Assembly: GCA_034440275.1 (NCBI GenBank) | Contig: JAWXBS010000054.1 | Coordinates: forward strand, 1-57,298 | Length of the DNA stretch: 57,298 nt | Source of the DNA: VFBF01 sp034440275 | GTDB taxonomy: Bacteria > Pseudomonadota > Alphaproteobacteria > Caulobacterales > Aquidulcibacteraceae | Direction of reading: 5' to 3' | Part shown: positions 31,888 through 40,774 of the stretch, piece after piece | Layout of the letters: the number at the start of each line of letters is the position of its first letter | Position numbering within the stretch: position 1 is the first letter of the stretch | Translations under genes and position numbers: made by a program | Notes under the pieces: model-generated | Databases searched by the model: none | What the model saw: only the letters and a program-made list of their open reading frames with translations | What the model was told of the DNA's origin: nothing

Positions 31888-33633
31888 TCAACCCTTCACC
31901 TTCCAGTACGCCAGCAGCAGGCGCGCGAAACGTTCGGTGCGCTCGCGCACGTAGGTCTCATTCCAGTCGTTCACGTCGCGCATGTCTTCGGTGATCGCGT
32001 GGATGGGCGCGTCGGACCAGTTGAAATAGATATTCTTCTTCGGCGCGAGGAGTTTCTGCCCGGCCTTGTTGTTCTGCGCTTCGGTGACGAGCACGAAGTT
32101 GCCGATCGTCTCCGAGCAATACTTGGCGATCGCCCGCGACCAGCCGGTCGCTTCCCATGGCGCGCAATAGCTCGTCGGCAGGACGTGCTCGACTGACACG
32201 TCCTCCTTGCGCAGAAAATTGCGACCGCGCGGCAGGAGCGCGTTGATCCGCGTGGCGATGGCACGGCGTTTCCAGTTGTCGCGGCCGAACGGTTCGCGCA
32301 CACGCTTGGCAAGAGCGGCGTGTTCATCGTCCTGCAGTTCGAACGCCACCGCGAGCCGGGTCTCGTCGACGCCGGCCGCGACCACACGCGCGAAGCGCGC
32401 GGCCCGATCAGCGCGATCGTCCTTGCGCATGGCGCCCAGGAAGAATGCGTAGGACAGCCGGTCGAGGCCCTGGAAATAGCGCAACAGGAAAAGCGGGTTC
32501 TGACGCTGGGTGTAGACGACGTTCATCGCCGCCGGCATCCAGTGCGTGTCGTGCAGATGCAGCAGCCCCTTGAGGAGTCCGTTGGTTTCTTCGAGCGCAC
32601 GCTCCTCGGCGTCGTTGGCGCACTCGGCGTCGATCTCGCCCCTCTCGATCTCCATCATCACGTTCGCGTAGAGCGGCAGCATGGTGAGCAGCACGACCTC
32701 TGGCTTGGCGTTGCGGAACGTGTGCTCGCGCCATTCCGTCAGATCGCCCGGCGTGCGCGTCGCTTCACGCGAGACGAGCAGCGGCAGCATTTCCAGGAGC
32801 CGCTCGAAACGTTCGCGGCCGAGCATGTTCTCGACCTCCTCCCAGATGCGCGCGGCCTTGTCCTTCATCGCGCGATCGAAGCCGCCGTGCTCGATGGCTT
32901 CCAGCTTGATGAGATCGGCAGGCGACAGTTCGCGGCCGCGCATGTTCATGCTGCGGTAGAGGACTGCCGCCTGCGTGCGGTCGTCGGCGATGATGAAATC
33001 GATGATGCCCTGGTCCATGATGAACTCGGCCAGCTTTTGCAGTGCATCCAGTCCGAGACGGTCGAGCTTGTCGCGCACGACCACGGCGGCGGCGATCATC
33101 AACTCCTGCGGATCTTCCGCGCGCGGCGCTTCCTTCGCCTTCAGGCGTTCCTTCTCCCGCTCGCGCTGCACGGCGATGGCGGCGGCGAGGCGGGCGCTCG
33201 AGTCGCGGGCCTGGAAGAGATCGCGCAGGAACGGCGCGTCCACCGGGCGCGGCGTCACCCGGGGGCGGCCCTCGGCGAGGATGCAGGTCTGGATTTCAGC
33301 GTCGAACGCGGAATTGCGGCCCATCAGCCGGTCACGGCAGTAGGCGAGCAGGATACAGATCGTGATCAGCCGTTGCTGACCATCGACGATCTCGATGTCC
33401 TTGCCCGGTCCTCGCAGGCCGATGACGGTGCCGAGCACGTAATTGCGATACTTCGCCTCGTAGGCGGCAAGAAAATCGTTCACCAGATCCGAAACTTCAG
33501 CGTCAGTCCATTGGTAAGGACGCTGCAGATACGGCATCACGAAGAACAAAGCGCCGGAGAGAAGCTCTCCGAAACTTACGATTTCTGATTGGAGGCCGTG
33601 CCTTTGTTTCTTTTTGCGCTCTGCCACGCGCAT
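31888..33633 (-). CDS. GmrSD-type nuclease (DUF262 + DUF1524), defence candidate
   Basis: The 581-residue product has the DUF262 NTPase/ParB-like motifs LQRPYQW (36-42) and DGQQRL (84-89), a long helical middle, and a C-terminal DUF1524 HNH-like nuclease: VEHVLPTS with His483, then IGNFVLVTEAQNNKAGQK. Fused GmrS-GmrD proteins cut modified (e.g. glucosylated hydroxymethylcytosine) phage DNA using NTP, and related single proteins appear in several defence systems. The ATG at 33633 sits directly on an AGGGG site; the GTG at 33627 has better spacing and may be the true start. It stands alone between a glycosyltransferase and murI, with no modification enzyme nearby. Confidence 0.88.
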   Translation of the reverse strand: MRVAERKKKQRHGLQSEIVSFGELLSGALFFVMPYLQRPYQWTDAEVSDLVNDFLAAYEAKYRNYVLGTVIGLRGPGKDIEIVDGQQRLITICILLAYCRDRLMGRNSAFDAEIQTCILAEGRPRVTPRPVDAPFLRDLFQARDSSARLAAAIAVQREREKERLKAKEAPRAEDPQELMIAAAVVVRDKLDRLGLDALQKLAEFIMDQGIIDFIIADDRTQAAVLYRSMNMRGRELSPADLIKLEAIEHGGFDRAMKDKAARIWEEVENMLGRERFERLLEMLPLLVSREATRTPGDLTEWREHTFRNAKPEVVLLTMLPLYANVMMEIERGEIDAECANDAEERALEETNGLLKGLLHLHDTHWMPAAMNVVYTQRQNPLFLLRYFQGLDRLSYAFFLGAMRKDDRADRAARFARVVAAGVDETRLAVAFELQDDEHAALAKRVREPFGRDNWKRRAIATRINALLPRGRNFLRKEDVSVEHVLPTSYCAPWEATGWSRAIAKYCSETIGNFVLVTEAQNNKAGQKLLAPKKNIYFNWSDAPIHAITEDMRDVNDWNETYVRERTERFARLLLAYWKVKG

Positions 33634-33755
33634 CCCCTGTCAAAGAACTTGAGCGGGATTGCTAGCGCACCCTCAAAACGCAGCAATACCACAGCGCATG
33701 ATTTGCACCGGAGCCGGACGATTGTGGCGCGCCCGACACACCGCACATGCGATAA

Positions 33756-34592
33756 TCAGCCGTAGCCTTCGCCAGCCGCGGGAGCGACTGAAAACTGCGG
33801 CCCAATGGTTGCGCGCGCCGAAAAGCCCCGCCCCCCGAATGCCTCCCACAGACCCTGATCGACAGGCCCGGTGAACCCCGCGCGGCGTAGTCGCGCCTGC
33901 CCTTCGACGAGGCCGGCCACATCCTTCAGCCGCGCCGCTATGGCTGCGCCAGAATCGAGCCAGGTCACTCTGCGCGGCGCGGCGGCGGCGAGTTCTGCGG
34001 CGAGCAGCGGAAAATGCGTGCAGGCGAGCGCGACAACATCGATGTGATCGCCGTGGGGCGCGTCGAAGAGCCCGGCGATCGCTTCGGCCACCGCAGACTT
34101 ATCCACAGGCGCGCCCGTCAGCGCCCGCTCCGCCGCGCCGACGAGCGCCGTGGAGCCGAAGCGCACCACGATCTTGTCCGCCGCGAACTTCGCGATGAGA
34201 TCGTCGACATAGGGTCTTGCGACCGTCGCGGGCGTCGCGAGCAGACCGATGACGCCGGTCCGCGTGGCCGCCGCCGCAGGTTTGATCGGTGGCACCACGC
34301 CTACGACCGGGATCGATACCGCTGCGCGAACTGCGCCGAGGGCGATCGTACTGGCGGTGTTGCAGGCGATGACCACCGCATCCGGCGCCCACTCCCGCAC
34401 CAGCGCCGCGATCAGCGCGGGCACGCGCGCCACAAGCGCGCCATCGGATTTTTCACCGTAAGGCAGCCAGGCATTGTCGGCGGCGTAGTCGAGATCGACG
34501 GCGAGGTCCGCGTCCACGATGGCGTCGAGCACGGAAAGTCCGCCGACGCCGGAATCGAACACGAGCGCGCGCTTGCGCGGAGCAGTGCTCAC
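33756..34592 (-). CDS. murI: Glutamate racemase
   Basis: I start at GTG 34592, which overlaps the upstream stop as GTGA; this gives 278 residues. Features are VFDSGVGGLSVLDA (11-24), DNAWLPYGEKS, Cys77 in ACNTAST and Cys191 in LACTHFPLL, the two catalytic cysteines. It makes D-glutamate for peptidoglycan. A longer start at 34679 would run into the dipeptidase gene. It is coupled to a D-Ala-D-Ala dipeptidase-like gene, so both concern cell-wall amino acids. Confidence 0.94.
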   Translation of the reverse strand: MSTAPRKRALVFDSGVGGLSVLDAIVDADLAVDLDYAADNAWLPYGEKSDGALVARVPALIAALVREWAPDAVVIACNTASTIALGAVRAAVSIPVVGVVPPIKPAAAATRTGVIGLLATPATVARPYVDDLIAKFAADKIVVRFGSTALVGAAERALTGAPVDKSAVAEAIAGLFDAPHGDHIDVVALACTHFPLLAAELAAAAPRRVTWLDSGAAIAARLKDVAGLVEGQARLRRAGFTGPVDQGLWEAFGGRGFSARATIGPQFSVAPAAGEGYG

Positions 34593-35377
34593 TCGGGGAC
34601 CTCCGCGAGACCGTAGAGCGCCTTTTCGACGCCCGTCTGCTTGGCCCACATCTGGTCGCCGAACGAATAGTGCCACCACTCGTCGGGATGGTTGGCGAAG
34701 CCCTCGTCGAGCATGAGCCAGTAGAGAAGCCGCCGGTTCGCCCGCGCCTCGTCCATGGAATAAGAGCCCATATCGTCGAACACGCGCTCGAAACGATCCG
34801 TATGCGCCAAGGCCGTCGGGTCATCGAAGATGCAGCCCATGTACAGCGGCTCGCCATTTTCCCAAGCAATCGTGAGATCGACGGCGGCGCCCGTGGCGTG
34901 CGGCGCGGGCGCCGCGGGATCGACCGTGGGCGCGGACCAGTACCGCTCCACTTCCTCCATCAGCGCTTCGCCCTTGAGATCGGGGCGACGGGCTGTGAGT
35001 TCCTCCACCATCCACACATCGTGGAAATAGGCCTGTACGGCGGTGGGTCGCCAGCCGTCGTAGATGTGCAGACGCAGGCCGTGCATGCGAAGGCGCGCAT
35101 CAATGCGTGCGAGTTTTTCACAGACCGTCTCGCGCAACCAAAGCGCGTCGACCGCGCCGTCGATGACGCGCCAGTAAGGTGGATTGCGATCATGTGCGTA
35201 GTGATTACGGCCGATGAGCCGGAAGGATTCCACGCGCATCATGGACTCGCTGAAAGACTCGCCTTCCTGATCGATGGGCCAATCCCGGGCGCCAATCTTC
35301 GCAAGGCGTTTGTCGCCGAGATCAGGGATCGGTTGCGCCCGCAGCGTCGTCAATGAACCGAAAACTCTTGTGAACAA
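34589..35377 (-). CDS. VanX-like D-alanyl-D-alanine dipeptidase (peptidase M15D)
   Basis: The 262-residue protein has YDGWRP (Arg110), the zinc motif HATGAAVD (His160, Asp167), and EWWHYS (Glu233, His236): all zinc ligands and catalytic residues of the VanX/DdpX family are present. The start is TTG 35377, favoured by GAGAGGG eight bases upstream. No signal peptide is evident, which suits a cytosolic dipeptidase that recycles D-Ala-D-Ala. No other vancomycin-type genes are nearby, so a resistance role is not implied; peptide recycling with murI is more likely. Confidence 0.9.
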   Translation of the reverse strand: MFTRVFGSLTTLRAQPIPDLGDKRLAKIGARDWPIDQEGESFSESMMRVESFRLIGRNHYAHDRNPPYWRVIDGAVDALWLRETVCEKLARIDARLRMHGLRLHIYDGWRPTAVQAYFHDVWMVEELTARRPDLKGEALMEEVERYWSAPTVDPAAPAPHATGAAVDLTIAWENGEPLYMGCIFDDPTALAHTDRFERVFDDMGSYSMDEARANRRLLYWLMLDEGFANHPDEWWHYSFGDQMWAKQTGVEKALYGLAEVPE

Positions 35378-35434
35378 CTTATTAACCCTCTCGACCCAGA
35401 ATCGGTTCTTGGTTAGGCGCTGAAGGATTGAACT

Positions 35435-36469
35435 GTGCGCGAAAGCATAACAGAGCGACTTCGGAGTTTTGAGATGAATTCGATTGGCACGACATCGGTC
35501 GCGTTCGTAGCACTATCAGCGCTCTTCTGGAGCGGCTGGGTCATCGGCTCGCAATCGCCGGAAGGCCAGGAAGCGCTTGCAAAAGCGTATGACGGATTCA
35601 AGGTCGGCCAGCAGCAGGAACACGAGGCGAGCCTGTTCGGCGATGACGCGCTGCGCGCGGTCGTCTGCGGCGTCGGTTCCGGCCCTGCGGAAGCGCGCGG
35701 CCCCAAGCCGTGCCTCGCGGTCGCAGCCGGCGGCAAGCTGTTCATCGTCGACGCGGGCGCGGGCGCAGCGGAAGCGCTCAGCCGCAAGGGCATCCCGCTC
35801 GGCCGCCTGCAGGCGGTCCTGCTCACCGGCGCCGATCCAATGCGCTACGCCGATCTCGACGTGCTGTGGACGGACGCCGCGCCGCAGCGCAACAACCAGC
35901 GCCTGCCGGTCTATGGCCCCACGGATTCGCACCGCGTGGTGCAGGGCCTGAACGAAGCCATGGGCGTCGGCCCCGCTTCCGGCCTCGAGCCTTGGGCTCC
36001 GGCGCCGGAGCCGGGCAAGAACGTCATCGTCTATCAGGCCGACGGCCTGGTCGTGTCCGCCTTCACCACCGATCGTGACGCCTACACGGGCCGCGTCGGC
36101 TACCGCTTCGACTTCCGCGGCCGCAGCCTCGTGGTCGCCGGCGACGGCCGCGCCGAATGGGCCGAAGCCCAGCTCGACGCCGACGTCGTGCTCCACGGCG
36201 CAAGCTCCGAAAGCCTCGCGACCCTGCACGCGGTCAACGAGGACGAGAGCGAAGGCTTCTTCCCCGGCCTCGCGCAGATGGCCCACCGCGCCGCGCAGGC
36301 CAACACCGGCACGCTGGTGCTGACGAACGCGGGCGAAAACCCCATCCTCGCCGACATGCAGGTGCGCGAAGCCAAGGCGCAGGGCATGGGCAACGTGGTG
36401 TCCGCGCAGCTCGGCATGATGCTCGAACTGCCGCTCACCTCGCGCGAAGTGAACGTCCGCCCGCTCTGA
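35435..36469 (+). CDS. Membrane-anchored degenerate metallo-beta-lactamase-fold protein
   Basis: From GTG 35435 (AAGGA upstream) the product is 344 residues; ATG 35474 is also well placed. One membrane helix (about residues 19-37) is followed by an MBL fold: VVCGVGSGPAEARGPKPC, KLFIVDAGAGA, YRFDFRGRSLVVAGDG. The metal motif HxHxDH is replaced by TGADPMRYADL, and the later ligands are lost too (VVLHGASS, LVLTNAGENP). By the family rule it cannot hold the usual two metals, so it is likely a pseudoenzyme. The GD of the GD(T) strand survives. Function is unknown; the protein is probably periplasmic or membrane-bound. Confidence 0.8.
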   Translation: MRESITERLRSFEMNSIGTTSVAFVALSALFWSGWVIGSQSPEGQEALAKAYDGFKVGQQQEHEASLFGDDALRAVVCGVGSGPAEARGPKPCLAVAAGGKLFIVDAGAGAAEALSRKGIPLGRLQAVLLTGADPMRYADLDVLWTDAAPQRNNQRLPVYGPTDSHRVVQGLNEAMGVGPASGLEPWAPAPEPGKNVIVYQADGLVVSAFTTDRDAYTGRVGYRFDFRGRSLVVAGDGRAEWAEAQLDADVVLHGASSESLATLHAVNEDESEGFFPGLAQMAHRAAQANTGTLVLTNAGENPILADMQVREAKAQGMGNVVSAQLGMMLELPLTSREVNVRPL

Positions 36470-36489
36470 GCTATCGCTGAAAGCAGAAG

Positions 36490-36521
36490 CGCCGCGCACT
36501 CCCCGGGAGGCGCGGCGTTTT
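36490..36521 (+). terminator. Rho-independent terminator
   Basis: CGCCGCGC (36490-36497) pairs with GCGCGGCG (36510-36517), with an extra CTCC/GGAG inner stem, followed by TTTT. It lies 20 bases after the stop of the MBL-fold gene and separates it from the DUF2141 gene. Confidence 0.8.
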
Positions 36522-36597
36522 CGTGTCTGTTGCGGAGCGGCGGCGCTGCTGCGTGCGCCACTCTCCACCTTCCCCGCCAAATCCGCTACCAAGCGCC

Positions 36598-37107
36598 ATG
36601 CGCCACGCACTCTCCCTCGCCCCGTTCCTCCTCGCCGCGTGCGCCTCGGTTCCCGGCCCGATCGAGACCGTCACCACTGTGCGCGACTGGATCTGGCCGC
36701 CGCCTGTCGCACCGCTGGCGATCGCGCCGCTCGAAGCGCCTGCGCTCGCGCTGCAGCCGGTGCTGACGCTCACGGTGACGGGGCTGAAAACCGCCGACGG
36801 CCCGGTGCGTGCGGGTCTCTTTGAAGCCAGTGCGTGGGGCGGCGATCCAGTGGTTTCCGCCGAAGCGCCCGTCGTCGATGGCGCCGCCACGATCACACTG
36901 CGGGCGCCGACTCCGGGCCGCTATGCGCTCAAGATCTATCACGACGTGAACAACGACGGCGGCCTCAACCGCGCCGCCTACGGCATGCCGACGGAACCCT
37001 ACGGCTTCTCCAACAACGCCGACGGCCGCTTCGGCCCGCCCGCATTCGATCTCGCCGAGTTCGACATCGCCGCCGAAGGCGCTGCGCAGACGATCACCCT
37101 GAAATAG
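36598..37107 (+). CDS. DUF2141 lipoprotein
   Basis: From ATG 36598 the 169-residue product has a lipoprotein signal ending LLAAC (Cys15). After a Pro/Ala-rich linker is the DUF2141 domain: RAGLFEASAW, GRYALKIYHDVNNDGGLNR, GMPTEPYGFSNNADGRFGPP. The HDVNNDGxLNR turn looks calcium-binding. DUF2141 proteins are exported, with unknown function. It opens a plus-strand set of exported proteins (DUF1800, DUF1501, DUF3108). No clear ribosome site precedes the ATG. Confidence 0.85.
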   Translation: MRHALSLAPFLLAACASVPGPIETVTTVRDWIWPPPVAPLAIAPLEAPALALQPVLTLTVTGLKTADGPVRAGLFEASAWGGDPVVSAEAPVVDGAATITLRAPTPGRYALKIYHDVNNDGGLNRAAYGMPTEPYGFSNNADGRFGPPAFDLAEFDIAAEGAAQTITLK

Positions 37108-37156
37108 CGACGGAGCGGCGCACGCAATGCGTTAGACAGGCAGCGGAGATCGGCAC

Positions 37157-38638
37157 ATGAACCTCGAACGCGCGGCCATCGCCGCCACCCGATTTGGTTT
37201 CGGCGCCCAGCCGGGGGAGCTGCGCGCCATCGCCGGCGATCCCGTGGGATGGGTGAAGAGCCAACTGACCCCCGAACGCTCAGCGCCGCCGGCCATCGCC
37301 CAGCTGCCGCCTGCGGAAGACGACGTCCTCGCCTTCGGCCGCTTCTACGTCGCCCAGCGCCTGCGCGGCGCGAACGGCGCCCAGCTCAGCGAGCGCCTCG
37401 AACGCCAGGGCGTTTCCCGCGCCGAGATCGAACGCCTCTCCACCGAAGACGCCTTCCGCCAGCACTTCCGCGCCCGCTACGAGAACGCCACCAAAGCCCG
37501 CCTCGACACCGCCTTCTCCACCGAGCAACCGGTTCACGAACGTCTCGTCCACTTCTGGTCGAACCACTTCACCGTCTCCGCCGCCAAGCCGCAGGCGCAG
37601 GCCATGCCGCCGTCGTTCGAGAAGGAAGCGATCCGCCCGCATGTCTGCGGCCGCTTCGCCGACATGCTGATCGCCTCCACCAAGCATCCGGGCATGGGCA
37701 TCTATCTCGACAACTGGTCCTCCATCGGCCCGAACTCGAACTGGGCGAAGAACCCGCGGATGATCCCGCGCCTCGGCTTCGGACCCGGCGGACGACCAAC
37801 GGGACTCAACGAAAATCTCGGCCGCGAAATTCTCGAACTGCACACCCTCGGCGTGAACGGCGGCTACACGCAGGCCGATGTCCAGGCGCTCGCCGCGATC
37901 ATCACCGGCTGGACCTACGATCGCCCGGCGGCGCGCTATTTTCTCAACGAGGAGAAAGGCACGCGCGCCGGCGCGCAGCTCTTCTCCTTCGTTTCCGACG
38001 CCCACGAACCCGGCGCGAAGACGCTGCTCGGAAAATCCTACGCACCGAACGGCGTCGCCCAGGGCGAGGAAGCGCTGCGCGATCTCGCGCGGAAGCCCGC
38101 CACAGCACGTTTCGTCGCGACAAAGCTCGCGCGCCACTACATCGCCGATACGCCCCCGCCCGCCGTCGTCGACCGCTGCGCGCAAACCTTTTCACGCACC
38201 GACGGAGATCTGCGCGCCACCATGACAACGCTCGTCGACAGCCCCGAAGCGTGGTCGACGCCGCTGACGAAATTCCGTCGCCCCGAGGAATATCTGATCG
38301 CCGTCATGCGCGCGCTCGACATCAAGCAGCTCCCGCCCGGCGTCGGCGCCAACGCGAGCGGCGCCATGGGACAAGTCATCTGGCGCGCGCAAGGGCCGGA
38401 CGGCTGGGCAGACACCGCAGGCCCGTGGCTCTCCGGCGATCTCGTGTGGAAGCGCATCGAGTGGGCCGAAGCGCTCGCCGCCCGCGTTTCGCGCGCCGAC
38501 ATCGAACCCGTGAGCATCGGCGACGGCGCCCTCGGTCCCCTGCTCTCCGCGGAAACACGCCAGACCGTGCAGCGCGCCGAAAGCCCGATGCAAGGCATGG
38601 TACTTCTGTTCTCCAGCCCGGAGTTTCAACGTCGATGA
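37157..38638 (+). CDS. DUF1800 protein
   Basis: The 493-residue protein starts MNLERAAIAATRFGFG and carries family motifs QPVHERLVHFWSNHFTVS, RPHVCGRFADMLIASTKHPGM, GLNENLGREILELHTLGVN, and PEEYLIAVMRALD. Most of these are helical with His/Asn-rich conserved sites, suggestive of metal or cofactor binding. No signal peptide is seen at this start, unlike its partner. The stop overlaps the next start as ATGA, so the two are translationally coupled. DUF1800/DUF1501 pairs recur in many bacteria; their function is unknown. Confidence 0.9.
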   Translation: MNLERAAIAATRFGFGAQPGELRAIAGDPVGWVKSQLTPERSAPPAIAQLPPAEDDVLAFGRFYVAQRLRGANGAQLSERLERQGVSRAEIERLSTEDAFRQHFRARYENATKARLDTAFSTEQPVHERLVHFWSNHFTVSAAKPQAQAMPPSFEKEAIRPHVCGRFADMLIASTKHPGMGIYLDNWSSIGPNSNWAKNPRMIPRLGFGPGGRPTGLNENLGREILELHTLGVNGGYTQADVQALAAIITGWTYDRPAARYFLNEEKGTRAGAQLFSFVSDAHEPGAKTLLGKSYAPNGVAQGEEALRDLARKPATARFVATKLARHYIADTPPPAVVDRCAQTFSRTDGDLRATMTTLVDSPEAWSTPLTKFRRPEEYLIAVMRALDIKQLPPGVGANASGAMGQVIWRAQGPDGWADTAGPWLSGDLVWKRIEWAEALAARVSRADIEPVSIGDGALGPLLSAETRQTVQRAESPMQGMVLLFSSPEFQRR

Positions 38639-39795
38639 ACATTTCCCGACGTCTCGTGATCGGCGCCGGCGCCGCTTCGCTCGTCCTGCCGTCCTTCGCC
38701 TTCGGCGCTACGACGTCGAAGCGTCTCGTGGTTGTCGTGCTGCGCGGCGGCATGGATGGTCTCGCCGCAGCGCCGCCGGTGGGTGATCCCGCCTACGCGA
38801 ATGCGCGCGGCGTGCTCGCGCAGGAGAAAGCGAAAACGCTCGCACTCGACTCCACCTTCGCCCTGCATCCGCGCTTTGAAAATCTGCACGCCATGTACCG
38901 CGCGGGCGAAGCCACGGTGATCCACGCCGCATCGACGCCCTATCGCGAGCGCTCGCACTTCGACGCGCAGAACGTGCTCGAGACCGGCGGAGCCAAACCC
39001 TATGCGCGCAATGCCGGCTGGCTCAACGCGACGCTGAAGGCGCTGCCTGCGGATCGCGCCGCCGGACGTCGCGAACTCGGCCTTGCGCTCGCGCAACAGA
39101 CGCCGCTCATCCTGCGTGGCGATGCGGCCGTCGCCACATGGTCGCCCTCGCCACTTCCCGATGCGAACGAAGACACTATCGCGCGCCTCATGGATCTTTA
39201 TGGCCGGCGCGATCCCGCGCTCGCCATAGCGCTGCAGTCGGCGGTCGCCGCGAATGGCGTCGCCATGGACGGCGGCATGCGCGGCGGCGGTCGCGCCATC
39301 GCGCCGCTGACCAAGGCCGCCGCGCAATTCCTGAAGCAACCACAAGGCCCCGTCGCCGCCGTCGTCGAGATGGGTGGCTGGGACACCCATGCGAACCAGG
39401 GCAGCGAACAGGGCCAGCTTGCGGCGAACTTCGGCCTTCTCGACCAGGGCCTCGGCGCGCTGAAGACCGATCTCGGCGACACGTGGCGCGACACCGTCGT
39501 TGTCGTGATGACCGAGTTCGGACGCACCGTGGCGGCGAACGGCAACCGCGGCTCCGATCACGGCACGGCGTCGTGCGCCTTCCTCCTCGGCGGGGCCGTG
39601 CGCGGCGGACGCGTCCTGGCGGACTGGCCGGGCCTCGCGTCAGGCCAACTCCACGAGGGCCGCGACCTGCGCGCGACGACGGATCTCCGCGCCGTGCTAA
39701 AAGGCGTCGTGCGCGATCACCTCGGCGTCAGCGACGCGAACGCTTTCCCGGACAGCGCCGCCGTCCGCCCGGCGACCGATCTGCTGCGCGCCTGA
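38635..39795 (+). CDS. DUF1501 protein with Tat-type signal
   Basis: The ATG at 38635 overlaps the DUF1800 stop (ATGA). The 386-residue product has a twin-arginine-like leader SRRLVIGAGAASLVLPSFA (4-22), then a sulfatase/phosphatase-related fold: VVVLRGGMDGLAA, HPRFENLHAMY, YRERSHFDAQNVLE, EMGGWDTHANQG, TEFGRTVAANGNRGSDHG and GGRVLADWPGL. These conserved Asp/His positions recall the alkaline-phosphatase-like superfamily. It is probably exported folded by Tat and works with the DUF1800 protein. Confidence 0.9.
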   Translation: MNISRRLVIGAGAASLVLPSFAFGATTSKRLVVVVLRGGMDGLAAAPPVGDPAYANARGVLAQEKAKTLALDSTFALHPRFENLHAMYRAGEATVIHAASTPYRERSHFDAQNVLETGGAKPYARNAGWLNATLKALPADRAAGRRELGLALAQQTPLILRGDAAVATWSPSPLPDANEDTIARLMDLYGRRDPALAIALQSAVAANGVAMDGGMRGGGRAIAPLTKAAAQFLKQPQGPVAAVVEMGGWDTHANQGSEQGQLAANFGLLDQGLGALKTDLGDTWRDTVVVVMTEFGRTVAANGNRGSDHGTASCAFLLGGAVRGGRVLADWPGLASGQLHEGRDLRATTDLRAVLKGVVRDHLGVSDANAFPDSAAVRPATDLLRA

Positions 39796-39847
39796 ATTCG
39801 CAACGCAGAGCCTTGTTTGCGCCACCGCCGCACGGTACCCGGCGCTG

Positions 39848-40705
39848 GTGAAGTTCCATCGCCATTCCTGGGCGGCGCTCGCCGCCGCGACGCTCGCCGC
39901 AAGCCCCGCCCACGCGGACCGCTTCGCGCTGGAGTATGACGGCAACCTTTTCGGCATCGCGCCGCTCGGCGGCATCACCTTCGACTTCAGCGCCGGCACA
40001 TCAGACTACGACGTCCGCGCCACCATGCGCACCGGCGGCGTGCTGCGCTGGTTCGACAAGACCGACATCGTCGCCGCCGCGGAGGGCCGCATCGACAACG
40101 GTTCGGTCCGCTGGTCGCGCTACGATCTCGACCACCTCTACTCCGGCAAGCGGCGCTCCACCTCGATGCGCCTCTCGCCCGCCGGCGACTTCAGCGCCGA
40201 CATCCGCCCCAACTACGGCCACTGGGGCGATCCGCCAGCCACGGCGGAAGATCGTCGCACGAGCCGCGATCCGCTATCCTCGATCGCCGCCATGGCCGTC
40301 GACGCCGCACGGACACGCCAGTGCGCCGGCGCCTACGCGACGTTCGACGGCCTCACCCGCTACGACCTCGTGCTCTCGGGCGGCGAGATCCGCCGCTTCG
40401 ACGCGGGCGGGTACGAGGGACAGGCGCTGCGATGCCGCCTCCGTTATGTCCAGCTGCGCGGTTTCAATCAGTCCAAGGAAAACGAGCGCCGCCGTCTGCC
40501 CGAAGGCGAGATCTGGTTCGCGCTCGCCGAAGACTCCAACGTCGCCCCGCCGGTGCGGATCGTCATCCCCACCCCGTTCGGCCGCGTGGGCGTGCACCTG
40601 ACGAAATGGCGTCGCGCCAGCGTCGAAGTGATCACCGAACCCCTGCCGCCGACAGAGGCGCCGACCGAGGGCATTCCGCCTTCGCCGTCCCCGGCGACAC
40701 CGTGA
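39848..40705 (+). CDS. DUF3108 exported protein
   Basis: GTG 39848 starts a 285-residue protein with a signal peptide ending AHA (residue 23) and a beta-rich body: FALEYDGNLFGIAPLG, YDVRATMRTGGVLRWF, ADIRPNYGHWGDPP, DPLSSIAAMAVD, RFDAGGYEGQALRCRLRYVQL and a Pro/Thr/Glu-rich tail. This is the DUF3108 pattern, a periplasmic beta-sheet family of unknown function. It follows DUF1501 by 52 bp. The two Cys (158, 196) may form a disulfide. Confidence 0.82.
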   Translation: MKFHRHSWAALAAATLAASPAHADRFALEYDGNLFGIAPLGGITFDFSAGTSDYDVRATMRTGGVLRWFDKTDIVAAAEGRIDNGSVRWSRYDLDHLYSGKRRSTSMRLSPAGDFSADIRPNYGHWGDPPATAEDRRTSRDPLSSIAAMAVDAARTRQCAGAYATFDGLTRYDLVLSGGEIRRFDAGGYEGQALRCRLRYVQLRGFNQSKENERRRLPEGEIWFALAEDSNVAPPVRIVIPTPFGRVGVHLTKWRRASVEVITEPLPPTEAPTEGIPPSPSPATP

Positions 40706-40774
40706 TTCACCACCCCCGCCGCCATTGACTTTCCGAGTCCGGCGCCTCACCTAGCCGCCCTTGCCGCAAGGCAT

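Noticed and set aside
34589..35377. Vancomycin resistance role for the VanX-like protein
   Set aside because: No vanH, vanA/B ligase or vanRS-like genes nearby, and Gram-negative cells rarely need it; recycling is simpler.
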